From Candidatus Poribacteria bacterium (GTDB taxonomy: Bacteria; Poribacteria; WGA-4E; WGA-3G): a stretch of DNA of 64,000 nt. Position numbers and translations under genes: made by a program. The stretch is from NCBI GenBank assembly GCA_026702755.1, contig JAPPBX010000102.1, positions 24,402 through 88,401 on the forward strand, read 5' to 3'. Each line of letters begins with the position of its first letter. Position 1 is the stretch's first letter. The notes beneath the pieces were generated by a model, which was given only the letters and a program-made list of their open reading frames with translations, ran no database searches and was not told the origin of the DNA. Shown piece by piece: positions 34,344 to 42,916 of the stretch.

Positions 34344-34818
34344 AATGTCTCCTCCGTTTCTAAAGCAGATGTTTGCGTCATCGGTCGCTTTTCCTTATTA
34401 TAACCTAAGCCACCTATTTGTGCACATGGCACTCCGCTGGAGTGCAAGAGGTTGTAGACTGCATTTTCTATAGACATAGCACCCCTACGGGGTGAGGAAA
34501 GTATTTGAAAAACCGTGTTAGAATGCCAAAAATCCGTTGGTAGCAACTTGGGTTATTATAACGCAAGTTGCCACCTTTCGTAGCATAATCTGTTAGATTG
34601 TGCAGAAGAAGGCGCAACCTAATAGGTTATTATACACATGTTAGCGAAAAAAGTTGCAATGAATTGCTTCAATTCCCACCGCGCATTTTGAGGTTGTCGT
34701 TACTACAAACGAGTTTCAAAAAAGTTGCATTTTATTTTAAAAAAACAGTATATCCAAGGAATCCTTGAAGCGGAAAGGCTAATTGGTTATCAATAAACGT
34801 ACATCGCAGCTTGTTGCA
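34344..34818. other. Spacer with palindromes and ECF-like promoter motifs
   Basis: It holds GCACTCC-GCT-GGAGTGC (34429-34445, also at 23046), CACCCC-TAC-GGGGTG (34480-34494), a GTAGCATAATCT element (about 34580-34604), two minus-strand GCAACT promoter-like motifs (34629-34657, about 34700-34728), and the 75-bp segment shared with 13725-13802. No gene is seen. Confidence 0.65.
34629..34657 (-). promoter_or_regulatory. Promoter-like motif GCAACT-17-TATAAT
   Basis: On the minus strand TTGCAAC and TATAAT are separated by a ~17-base spacer containing TTTTTTCG. It could be read by the housekeeping sigma factor or as a hybrid of the ECF-like motif. It lies about 290 bases before ATG 34343. Confidence 0.4.
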
Positions 34819-36234
34819 TCAAATATCCAACCTGAAGAATTTCAGGAATGACACAGTCGTCAACACGACTGCAAAGAAGCAGAGCAGGAGCACATCCACG
34901 GCTGATTGGCGGACCGTTTCTGCTAAGGTTGTGGTTTCCAAAGGTGGCGGCTGTGTAATTTTGACGATATCAGTCGCCGGGTTCCACGTTCTTACGGAAG
35001 CATGATCTACAATTTTACTGAACAGATCCGTATGGAGTTCATTATAGTAACGCTCACCCGCTTGAAAGTAATTGCTCCTTTTTTGCTTCCCTGTCTGTGT
35101 CAAGTTTGTAGTGAGATAGATGAGGGATGATGTTGGCGTAATTCGTGAAAGCGTCTCACCTACCTGTTCTTGCTGTTCTGTTTCACGTTTGTAATCCCGG
35201 TCGAGTTTGTCAGCGTGATCTTGAAATTTCTGTCTATATTCCTCTTCAAAGGGTTTCATGCGTTCATCAACTTTGTTCGCAACCTCTCCAGCTATTATGC
35301 GTGTGCCCCGTTCATATGCGGGCATCTCCATGACAATTTTCTTTTTTTCTTCTGAGAGTGCCGCATTGAAATCATCTCGAATAGCTTTCTTTTCCATATA
35401 GACGCTCTGTGAAGTTCGTGTTGGGGCGATAACCTTTGCTGCAAGGAATCCTATGCGTGGCGTAATCAGCACGGCGAACACCCAAAGGGTGAAAGCGACG
35501 ATGAGTGCTGTTTTGGCACTGTCCAAGTAGGTGGAAATCACGGTTCCTATTGCAAAAAACACCCCGATGTAGAGTAGTGAGGCGAGGGTTAGACTGAGGA
35601 CCCGTGGAAAAATATCTGACTCGCCAAGAGGAAACCCTTGCCAGACAAGTAGCAGTAAGCCGAATAGAAACGACACCAGAAAGGGAACAACAAACACAAG
35701 GTAGCCACCGATTAGCTTACTCCACAAAAAGAGATCGCGCGGCACAGCGTTTGATAGGGTAATCCGAATTGTACCTGCCTCTCGCTCCCCAGCAACGGCA
35801 TCAAATGTGAACAGGAGTGCAAGCAGGCTAAAAACGGTACCTACCACGAATAGAAAATCGAGATGTCCCAGAAGTTGGGAGAGCGGCGCAGAAAATGTAG
35901 AGGGTGGTCCCTGTGTGATTCCATTACGCGTCATCCCAAAGTAGCTCGGTAGTGAATCACCTAATCCGTTCGCGAAGACGCTCAAAGGTGTCGGTTTAAG
36001 AAAGAGTTTAGAAACTTCAATCTCCGGTTCCAGTGGTCTCTTCGGGTTTACTGTCTTTTCCTCGATGTTCGCCAGTTTAACCGCTTCTTGGTAATCCACC
36101 AAGTCTTGCTGATAGTTTCGATAATTAATAGAAAGCGTGAGTGGAATAAGCAGGAGACACATCACGAGGAGCGCGACAAATCGGACACTCAAAATGTGAT
36201 GCATCATTTCTTTCTGAATTAGCGTTAGGAACAT
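34819..36234 (-). CDS. ABC-2 type transporter permease (paralogue of the 31864 gene)
   Basis: A 471-residue permease from ATG 36234 (AAGGTGA upstream). The frame is open 39 bases further, but the internal start matches the N-terminus of the 31864 product. It has a helix at about 18-36, a helix block with A-G-E-R-E-A-G-T-I-R-I-T-L-S-N-A-V-P-R-D, a coiled charged region with repeated E/K/R heptads, and a C-terminal helix. It shares Y-L-V-F-V-V-P-F-L-type membrane segments and the R-I-G-F/R-V-G-F-L motif with 31864. It precedes the 33315 coiled-coil gene. Confidence 0.9.
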   Translation of the reverse strand: MFLTLIQKEMMHHILSVRFVALLVMCLLLIPLTLSINYRNYQQDLVDYQEAVKLANIEEKTVNPKRPLEPEIEVSKLFLKPTPLSVFANGLGDSLPSYFGMTRNGITQGPPSTFSAPLSQLLGHLDFLFVVGTVFSLLALLFTFDAVAGEREAGTIRITLSNAVPRDLFLWSKLIGGYLVFVVPFLVSFLFGLLLLVWQGFPLGESDIFPRVLSLTLASLLYIGVFFAIGTVISTYLDSAKTALIVAFTLWVFAVLITPRIGFLAAKVIAPTRTSQSVYMEKKAIRDDFNAALSEEKKKIVMEMPAYERGTRIIAGEVANKVDERMKPFEEEYRQKFQDHADKLDRDYKRETEQQEQVGETLSRITPTSSLIYLTTNLTQTGKQKRSNYFQAGERYYNELHTDLFSKIVDHASVRTWNPATDIVKITQPPPLETTTLAETVRQSAVDVLLLCFFAVVLTTVSFLKFFRLDI

Positions 36235-36353
36235 GTTTTCACCTTGCCTTGCTATTCTAAGGTCAGTTTTCAATCAAGAAAGTCCTATAATGCTGAAAAT
36301 CCTGGTTCAGACAATTATAGTAAAGCCCGTAAGTATTTATACACCAACACAAA

Positions 36354-36374
36354 GGCGAGGATACAATCCTCGCC
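36354..36374. repeat. GGCGAGGAT palindromic element
   Basis: GGCGAGGAT-ACA-ATCCTCGCC, flanked by ACACCAACACAA on the left and AGCGGCGGTGGGG on the right, as at 4580. The central base pair differs (GAT instead of GTT) and is compensated on the other arm. Confidence 0.8.
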
Positions 36375-36420
36375 AGCGGCGGTGGGGATTGTTTCCTGAC
36401 GAACTGTTATAAGACCTATA

Positions 36421-38013
36421 TTACTTGATTAAATTCTTTATCTTCGTTGAAAGTGTCTCTGGATCGACATCTATAAGGACATCTTTGATAACGAGTTCCC
36501 GATTTAAAAGGAGTGTTATGAGCTCCGTTTGGGGTTCGGATGCCTCTCTATTGAGGAGCGACTGTATATTAAGGAACGTCCGTATTTGGTTGTTTTTATC
36601 AACCCAGATGGGCATCGAAAGTTGGTGTTTTGCCTTGAACGCCTCAATTGCTGTCGCGGAATCATCCGTGCTAATGCCAACCGCTTGCAATTGGGTAGCG
36701 TCGTAGTTTGCAAGCAGTCTCTCCATCTGTTTTAGTTTCGGGCCGCAGGTGGGAACGTCTGTTGAAAACAGGTTCACAAGGACAAACTTGCCGCGGAGTG
36801 TCTCTAACTTAACGGGTTTCTCGGAAAGGTTCGTCAGCGCGATGTCTGGCATCGGTTTGCCCAATAGCAGTGCCAATTCCTCCTGATCTATGGACACGGT
36901 GGGTGTTGGCGTTAATTGCTGGAGTATTGCTTTTCCCTCTGGTGATTCCAGAAACGCCTCGCCGAGTTGTTCTTTGAGTTTCGTTTGTACGTCGTCCGAG
37001 GGCTTGATTTGGATTTGGAAGATGTTTCTTTTTACGTTATTATTGCCGCCTTTGAGAAGCTGCTCTGCCATTTGTTTCCTGACTTCTTCGGGCAAATCTG
37101 CTGGTAGGTTGGGTTGAATGGAAATCCTTGTCACGACTTTCGTTTCGTTATAGATATTTCTCTGCGGACCATTTCGATAAAGTTTTCCGCTAATGCTTAG
37201 ATTGAGCAGATGATGTTGGCAGCGCACAATAGGTATCATGTCGCCTTCTATTTCCAGTAGAATTTCCTGTCCTGCTTTCTGTTCAGGGCGAAATTCGTAA
37301 AGATAACTACACGGCAGTGTCGGGTCCGATCCGTCGTCAGTGAGAACCCCAGGGATGCCTACTGTTGTGTCTGCAGGGCAGAGCAGCACTTTTTCCTCCA
37401 GATATTGTGGAGAGAGTTCAGATAGCCACTGTGGTTCTCCGTCTGTCTCAGCGCGGTAGTTTTCGAGTGCGAGTTTTATCTGCCTTAAATTCTCTCTGCA
37501 TCTCTCAATCCCTGTTGAATCGTCGGGGTTCTGTTTTTCGGAAGGCAAGGCTAACTCATAAGGATAGACATCTGCCAGAAGGAGACGGTTTAAACGGATT
37601 AGGTCTTCTCCGCTTTGTGGGTTTTGCGCAAGGAGTTCCTGCGTCTGTTCGCTGAGTTCGATATTAGCGAGATGTTGTGCTTCGTAGAGTGGGGCGACTT
37701 GGAGCAGTCGGTTCAAATCGTCGAGCAGTGCTTTCTGAAGAGCCGGGGAAGGGTTACTTATACCATCATATTCGTCCAGCAGTCGCTGGGTTTCGGCGGA
37801 GAGTTGTGCAGCTATAGGTTTGGATACCGCAGCGCGTGTGTCTTGAAGTTTCACTGCTAAACTGCCGGGGTCTTTGAGATCTTCGAGATGAAACAGGAAT
37901 TGATTTTCATCTGCAAAGGCAACTGAAGTTAGACTCAGTAGGGTGGCAATCAGAAAGGTTGCAATTGTGTTCAGTAGGACGCGAGTTTTCAATCGTCCGA
38001 TTGTTTTTGGCAT
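36421..38013 (-). CDS. Exported redoxin/TlpA-like protein with an additional N-terminal region
   Basis: A 530-residue protein from ATG 38013 (AAGGAG upstream; a TTG six bases earlier is too close to the site). The signal peptide is at about 10-35. A middle stretch C-R-E-N-L-R-Q-I-K-L-A-L-E-N-Y resembles pseudopilin-like/DUF1559-type sequences, with a following L-L-C-P-A-D-T. Residues about 385-530 are an AhpC/TSA or TlpA-type thioredoxin fold (G-K-P-M-P-D-I-A-L, L-R-G-K-F-V-L-V-N-L-F, V-G-I-S-T-D-D). The usual W-C-x-x-C is replaced by V-P-T-C-G-P, so only one Cys remains. It is probably a periplasmic peroxidase or thiol-binding protein. Confidence 0.8.
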   Translation of the reverse strand: MPKTIGRLKTRVLLNTIATFLIATLLSLTSVAFADENQFLFHLEDLKDPGSLAVKLQDTRAAVSKPIAAQLSAETQRLLDEYDGISNPSPALQKALLDDLNRLLQVAPLYEAQHLANIELSEQTQELLAQNPQSGEDLIRLNRLLLADVYPYELALPSEKQNPDDSTGIERCRENLRQIKLALENYRAETDGEPQWLSELSPQYLEEKVLLCPADTTVGIPGVLTDDGSDPTLPCSYLYEFRPEQKAGQEILLEIEGDMIPIVRCQHHLLNLSISGKLYRNGPQRNIYNETKVVTRISIQPNLPADLPEEVRKQMAEQLLKGGNNNVKRNIFQIQIKPSDDVQTKLKEQLGEAFLESPEGKAILQQLTPTPTVSIDQEELALLLGKPMPDIALTNLSEKPVKLETLRGKFVLVNLFSTDVPTCGPKLKQMERLLANYDATQLQAVGISTDDSATAIEAFKAKHQLSMPIWVDKNNQIRTFLNIQSLLNREASEPQTELITLLLNRELVIKDVLIDVDPETLSTKIKNLIK

Positions 38014-38110
38014 ATTCAAATCTCCTTAGCACTTACAATTTTGTAAGGCGCAGTATCGTATTATCGGATTGCACACCTCCTTTCCAGAAAGGTTCCCGAA
38101 AAATATGTGT

Positions 38111-38242
38111 TAGGACTTACGCAAAATCCGTTCCTCTCCTGCAGAATCGGAAAATTGGAAGGATGGAAGCCTGGATGGTGGGTTCCATCCTTCCCTACCT
38201 TCCACCCTTTCAGCCGAATATCCGCTTTCTGCGTGAGTCCTG
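38111..38242. mobile_element. MITE-like element carrying a GGAAGG hairpin
   Basis: Ends AGGACTTACGCA (38112-38123) and TGCGTGAGTCCT (38230-38241) are inverted with one G-T difference, as in the 4419-4543 element. The interior is a GGAAGGATGGAAG / CTTCCCTACCTTCC inverted pair (about 38153-38213), so two repeat families are nested. Confidence 0.65.
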
Positions 38243-38254
38243 ATATGTTTTAGC

Positions 38255-38665
38255 CTACGCGTCTAACAGTTCAGTTTTATATTCCTCAACAATCGCCTCT
38301 AAAATGGATTCTGGGATCTCCTCCAATTGGGATGCTAATTCTTCTTCAACATTAACCATCAGGCTGTGGTCGAAGGTTTCGCGTTCGGCGCATGGGTCGA
38401 GGTATTCGCCGTGTGCTTCCAACAGGACTGCTAAGCGTGCTGGTGTCAATCCTTCGGAAATACCGTGCAATCCCCATGCTGTACCTTGATAACCTTTTTC
38501 ATAATCGGTGCCGAGATGTTTCTGTAGAATTTCTTCTCTTTCGGTACCTTGCGCACCGCTGTTTTCGAGTTCTTCTGCGGCAGCAATCGCTCGCGGATCC
38601 AGTTCAATTTGGAAGGCAGTTGATGCGTCTGCCGCTGGGACAGGGTAAATTTTATAGATTTCCAT
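38255..38665 (-). CDS. Conserved-looking hypothetical protein, 136 residues
   Basis: An acidic soluble protein with no signal peptide or membrane segment. The N-terminus M-E-I-Y-K-I-Y-P-V is followed by a helical region rich in Glu (L-E-N-S-G-A, E-E-L-A-S-Q-L-E-E-I-P-E). AAGGT precedes ATG 38665. It is not recognised. It stands alone between the redoxin gene and the SDR gene with repeat-bearing spacers on both sides. Confidence 0.6.
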   Translation of the reverse strand: MEIYKIYPVPAADASTAFQIELDPRAIAAAEELENSGAQGTEREEILQKHLGTDYEKGYQGTAWGLHGISEGLTPARLAVLLEAHGEYLDPCAERETFDHSLMVNVEEELASQLEEIPESILEAIVEEYKTELLDA

Positions 38666-38834
38666 TTTTTTAAGTACCTTTGATATTATGGCTTGTAAAG
38701 AAGAGCAGTTGGTTTGTAAAGAAGGGCAGCTACAAGGGCTGCCCCTACAAGGTTTGACAGTTCATCTATATGAATAGAGATTTCACTCAAAAACTGATGG
38801 GGTTAGGAAACCTCACCAGCGGTGGTGGGTTGTG

Positions 38835-39617
38835 CTACACGACTGCTGAGAGTCCGCCGTCAATGTTGATCGCTGTTCCAGTGATAAATGATGCACATTC
38901 GGAGACAAGGAAGGCGACGAGATGACCTACTTCACTCGGTTCACCTAAACGTCCAAGCGGATGTTCCGCACCGCGTTCCTCCCAATATTCCTCAAGTGTT
39001 CCCGGTGAACCCGCGGCTTTCCACGCGCGCTCCCCCTGAGCACTTTTAATTGAGGTGAGGCAGACGGTGTTAACCAAAATGTTGTGAGGTAAGAGTTCTT
39101 TGGAGAGTGCCTTCGTCAGAGCAATGCCAGCGGCTCGACTAACGGAGGTGGGGCAGGAACCCTCACTGGGCTGTTTGCCTCCGGGATGCGTGATATTGAT
39201 AATCCTTCCACTACCGTTGTTTTTCATGTGTGGGATCACCAATCGCGCACAGCGCACAGCACCCATTAACTTAAGGTCCAGGTCATCGTACCATGCTTCG
39301 TCGCTCATGGTTTCAAAATCGCCACCTGCTGAACGACCGGCGTTATTGACTAAAATATTGATCTTTCCAAAGTGGTTCGCGGTTTGTCTGATAAAATTCT
39401 CTAACGTCTCAGGTTTCGTTACATCAGCAGGGATTGCGAGGACTTCACCGCCGGTTTGTGTGCGGATCTCTTCAGCAGCGTCCGCTAAGACTGTTTCGCG
39501 TCTTCCGCAAATTGCGACTTTCGCGCCTTCTTCACATAAACGGCGCGCGATACCTTTACCGATTCCCTCGCTTCCACCAGTAATCACTGCGACTTTTCCA
39601 GTCAATCCGAGTTCCAT
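38835..39617 (-). CDS. Short-chain dehydrogenase/reductase-fold protein with altered catalytic residues
   Basis: A 260-residue SDR fold. The Rossmann motif T-G-G-S-E-G-I-G is at about 13-20, D-V-T at about 66 and N-N-A-G-R at about 91. It ends F-I-T-G-T-A-I-N-I-D-G-G, typical of FabG-like members. The usual Y-x-x-x-K is replaced by T-S-V-S-R (about 156-160), the catalytic Ser position is His (N-I-T-H-P) and the helix Asn position reads D-L-K. The normal Asn-Ser-Tyr-Lys tetrad is therefore not recognisable. GAGGAGG precedes ATG 39617. It could be a binding or regulatory protein, or use different chemistry. It lies 48 bases from the Nnr gene. Confidence 0.85.
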   Translation of the reverse strand: MELGLTGKVAVITGGSEGIGKGIARRLCEEGAKVAICGRRETVLADAAEEIRTQTGGEVLAIPADVTKPETLENFIRQTANHFGKINILVNNAGRSAGGDFETMSDEAWYDDLDLKLMGAVRCARLVIPHMKNNGSGRIINITHPGGKQPSEGSCPTSVSRAAGIALTKALSKELLPHNILVNTVCLTSIKSAQGERAWKAAGSPGTLEEYWEERGAEHPLGRLGEPSEVGHLVAFLVSECASFITGTAINIDGGLSAVV

Positions 39618-39665
39618 AATTCCTCCTCAGTATTTTTGTAGTTGTAGGACCATAGTTTCATGATG

Positions 39666-41234
39666 TCAGGTCAAGGAAGCGATTGCTTGAGGAACTGCCT
39701 GTAAGACATCGCTTGCGATGAGTCCGTGCATCCCAAGTTTCTCCGCGACGATGTCTCCTGCTAATCCATGTAGATAGATGCCAAGTGCGGCTGCCGTTTC
39801 GCTTGCAATTCCTTGTGCCATCAACCCAGCGATGACACCTGTCAAAACATCACCCATGCCTCCTGTTGCCATGCCGGGATTACCTGTGGAATTGATCCAC
39901 GCGTCCCCATTTGCGTCCGCGCTAACGGTAGGTGCACCTTTAAAGACAAGCGTTAAACTGTGTTCGCTTGCAAACTGCTGGGTAGTGTGGATCCTGTCTT
40001 TTTCTAATGTAGACACTGAAGCACCCGTTAACCGTGCCATCTCACCGGGATGTGGTGTGAGTACCGTCTCTCTGTCGAGTAATGAGAGGATGTTTCTGTC
40101 TTGTGAGAGGGCGTTCAGTCCATCCGCATCGATGACCATCCGTAAACTGAGTCCTTGCTCCCGATTCTCGCGTATCAATTGATGAACAAGTGAGACTGTT
40201 TCTGGATGTTGTGAAAGTCCGGGACCGATTGCGAGAACAGATTTCGTTTTTTCGGCAAATTCGAGAATGGCTGAAGTCGCAGATACTGCCAGACTCCCCG
40301 CTTCGGTTTCTGGCAGTGGTAAGGTCATCACTTCCGGCAGAAGACCTTCTAAGATTGGGTTGAGATGTTTCGGTGTAGCGAGTGTCAACAATCCAGCACC
40401 AGCACGCAAAGCCGCTTCGCTTGCGAGGGCGGCGGCACCTGTCATGCCTGTAGAGCCAGCGACGACAAGGACGCGCCCATAACTCCCTTTGTGGGAGGCG
40501 GAAGGACGTGGTGGCACCCATTGTGATGCCTGTGTTGCCGTTGTCCAGTTTACCTTAATATCTTGTGTGTCTACGACCTGTTCCGGAAAGCCGATGTCAA
40601 CGACCTCCAGTTTTCCAGCGAGTTCAGCACCTGGATGCATCAATAGACCTCTTTTCGGCAAGCCTATCGTTACCGTTCGATCCGCTTGTACGCAGGTGCC
40701 TAATGGATGTCCCGTATCCGCATCCAAACCGGAGGGTAAATCGACCGAAAGGACGGGTATAGGTAGGCTATTGATAGCATTAATTATGGAAGCGATTGGG
40801 CTGCGCACGGCACCACGCAACCCTGTGCCGAAAATAGCGTCTACAAAGAGTTCACAACTCGCTAAGGTAGTAGGCGCATCCCCTGTGTCGTAAAACCCTG
40901 TATCCGTCAGGATTTCCTCAATTTGTAACCCTAAACGTTTCGCAATTTGAAGATTGATCTGTGCCTCGCCGGTGAAACTATCTGGTGGGGAGACGAGGAA
41001 GATACGTACGTCGTCCCCTACGTGGGCGAGTTGGCGTGCGATGACGATTCCATCACCGCCGTTATTGCCTTTACCAGCAAAGATGCCGATCCGTTGGCAT
41101 GTGGGATAATGTCGTTTAATCGCTCGGACGATGGCACTCCCGGCGGTTTCCATAAGAACAATACCGGGAATGCCGATGCCTTCAATAGTGTCCTGATCGA
41201 TCCGACGCATTTCCGCCGCGGTCACGACTTTCAT
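39666..41234 (-). CDS. nnr: Bifunctional NAD(P)H-hydrate epimerase / ADP-dependent dehydratase
   Basis: A 522-residue protein. It repairs hydrated NADH and NADPH: the N-terminal YjeF-like domain (about 1-215; M-K-V-V-T-A-A-E-M-R-R-I-D, G-N-N-G-G-D-G) epimerises NAD(P)HX. The C-terminal ribokinase-like domain (about 225-510; T-P-H-P-G-E-M-A-R-L, N-P-G-M-A-T-G-G-M-G-D-V-L-T-G) dehydrates it with ADP. ATG 41234 matches the usual N-terminus, although no strong ribosome-binding site is visible; a TTG at 41264 is also in frame. The overall length and domain order are normal for the fused Nnr family. It is a housekeeping cytoplasmic enzyme. Confidence 0.95.
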   Translation of the reverse strand: MKVVTAAEMRRIDQDTIEGIGIPGIVLMETAGSAIVRAIKRHYPTCQRIGIFAGKGNNGGDGIVIARQLAHVGDDVRIFLVSPPDSFTGEAQINLQIAKRLGLQIEEILTDTGFYDTGDAPTTLASCELFVDAIFGTGLRGAVRSPIASIINAINSLPIPVLSVDLPSGLDADTGHPLGTCVQADRTVTIGLPKRGLLMHPGAELAGKLEVVDIGFPEQVVDTQDIKVNWTTATQASQWVPPRPSASHKGSYGRVLVVAGSTGMTGAAALASEAALRAGAGLLTLATPKHLNPILEGLLPEVMTLPLPETEAGSLAVSATSAILEFAEKTKSVLAIGPGLSQHPETVSLVHQLIRENREQGLSLRMVIDADGLNALSQDRNILSLLDRETVLTPHPGEMARLTGASVSTLEKDRIHTTQQFASEHSLTLVFKGAPTVSADANGDAWINSTGNPGMATGGMGDVLTGVIAGLMAQGIASETAAALGIYLHGLAGDIVAEKLGMHGLIASDVLQAVPQAIASLT

Positions 41235-41334
41235 GTTTTCATTTTTGCGCGAGGCGAGAAACAAACAGTTTGGTTTAACTGCGGTGTTAACATAAGTTCC
41301 GCAAGCCTCCGTTGCCCGCTTACTGCTGGCATTT

Positions 41335-41742
41335 TTATGCGGTGTCCTGCTGCAATTTGTCTGCGAGCACTAACAAGTGGGCTTCCATTTGGTGGGTTGC
41401 CTGTTCTAAGTTCTCCTGTTCTATTTGTACTTCTTGAACCCGTTCGTCCTGATGGGTTTGGAGACAGAAGTTCAAATTTGTGCGGAGGTCGAACAGGCTC
41501 TGTTGAATGTGATCTTGGAAAGTGCCTTCCGGGTACATCCACCGTCTACCGCGTGTCTGCCGGAGGTTGAAGTGGCAGTGCCCATTATCGCTGCCAAAGC
41601 AATCGAAGCGCATAATTTCATCGTCATAAACGTACAAGGAAGCCGCAGGACCGCGTCCACCGGCATCGTCACGCCAGTATGATTCTAATCGGACATTATC
41701 TTGGATGGGGTATTCAACCAGGTCGTGCTTTTGATTCGCCAT
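41335..41742 (-). CDS. Conserved hypothetical protein (DUF7700-like)
   Basis: A 135-residue soluble protein. AAGGAGG precedes ATG 41742. Residues 15-75 contain A-A-S-L-Y-V-Y-D-D-E-I-M-R-F-D-C-F-G and G-H-C-H-F-N, a pattern I associate with the small DUF7700 family. The C-terminal half is helical (E-Q-E-N-L-E-Q-A-T-H-Q-M-E-A-H). It is on the same strand as nnr, 100 bases upstream. Function unknown. Confidence 0.7.
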   Translation of the reverse strand: MANQKHDLVEYPIQDNVRLESYWRDDAGGRGPAASLYVYDDEIMRFDCFGSDNGHCHFNLRQTRGRRWMYPEGTFQDHIQQSLFDLRTNLNFCLQTHQDERVQEVQIEQENLEQATHQMEAHLLVLADKLQQDTA

Positions 41743-41914
41743 CTGTAGTCCCTCCTTGGGTATTTCTGCGTGGTTAAAAGAACCTCGCCTACAGTAACAG
41801 ATAAAAAAGTGACTTGAATTTCGGGCAGATTTGCGCTAAAGTATAGCAGCATTAAATACAAGCGTCAACATCAAAATTAAAAAGCAGATAATACAGAAGA
41901 AATGGAGTAACAAC

Positions 41915-42883
41915 GTGCATATTTCGATTGCTGATGCGCGACAACTCGCTGAGACTTTTCTAACAAAGAGTGGTATGCCACCAACGGATGCCACCATTAT
42001 TGCAGATATTTTATTGGAAGCGGAACTCCGTGGGCGAAAAACGCACGGCTTTATCCGGTTAACTGGGATTAAAACCCGCTATGAACAGGGCGAACGGGCT
42101 GATATACAGATTGATGAGGAGAAAGGTCAGTGCGTCCGAGTTAACGGTGGAAACCAACCCGGTTATCTTGTCGCGTATCGAGCAATGGAACTCGCAATTG
42201 GGCGTGCGAAGCAGACCGGCGCAAGCATTGTAGGTGTTTACAATACGTCGCATTGCGGTATGGCAGGATACTATGTTGATATGGCTCGGAAAGCGGATAT
42301 TATTGGGCTGCTCTTTGCGGACTGTTTGCCCCGAATTACCCCTGAAGGCGGTACGGAAGCCATTTTGGGAACAAATCCGATCGCCGTTGGAATCCCTTCT
42401 AACACAGTCCCACTCCTATTCGATATGTCTACCGCTGCGATTACCAACGGAGATCTGCTCGTTGCTATGCAGGGGGACACCCCAATCGCTGAAGGACTTG
42501 CATTTGATCCGGATGGTGAACCTACAACGAATGCAGATGCGGCATTAAAGGGGAGCGTTCGGCCTTTCGGTGGACATAAGGGGTTTGGGCTTGCCCTCAT
42601 CACACAAATCCTTGCCGGTGCGTTAGTCAACGCTGCGACAATCCCACCGCCCGGCACAAACTACGGTCTACTTATTATCGCTATTGACCCAACAAGTTTT
42701 GTCCCATTGACACAGTTCAAGGCAGAGGTTGACGCGCTTATTGCGCGTGTCAAAGAGAATCGATTGGAGGACGGCGTTACGGAAATTCTCATCCCCGGTG
42801 AACGGGCGTACCGTCAGAGGGAAATCCATCTTGCTGATGGCATCCATTTAGATGACACACTTGTAAATCAATTAACGTGTTAG
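41915..42883 (+). CDS. Ldh-family (malate/L-lactate-type) NAD(P)-dependent dehydrogenase
   Basis: A 322-residue protein of the Ldh/type-2 malate dehydrogenase family, which reduces 2-oxo acids or oxidises 2-hydroxy acids. Signature stretches are G-R-K-T-H-G-F-I-R (about 35-43, holding the conserved His), N-T-S-H-C-G-M-A-G-Y-Y, G-T-N-P-I-A-V-G-I-P and G-H-K-G-F-G-L-A-L. The start is GTG 41915 with GGAG eight bases upstream. It is divergent from the 41742 gene and is followed by the Gfo/Idh/MocA dehydrogenase, suggesting shared use in sugar or hydroxy-acid catabolism. The exact substrate is unknown. Confidence 0.9.
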   Translation: MHISIADARQLAETFLTKSGMPPTDATIIADILLEAELRGRKTHGFIRLTGIKTRYEQGERADIQIDEEKGQCVRVNGGNQPGYLVAYRAMELAIGRAKQTGASIVGVYNTSHCGMAGYYVDMARKADIIGLLFADCLPRITPEGGTEAILGTNPIAVGIPSNTVPLLFDMSTAAITNGDLLVAMQGDTPIAEGLAFDPDGEPTTNADAALKGSVRPFGGHKGFGLALITQILAGALVNAATIPPPGTNYGLLIIAIDPTSFVPLTQFKAEVDALIARVKENRLEDGVTEILIPGERAYRQREIHLADGIHLDDTLVNQLTC

Positions 42884-42916
42884 ATTGTGTAGGCGAGGTC
42901 ATCTCGCCCGTTAATA

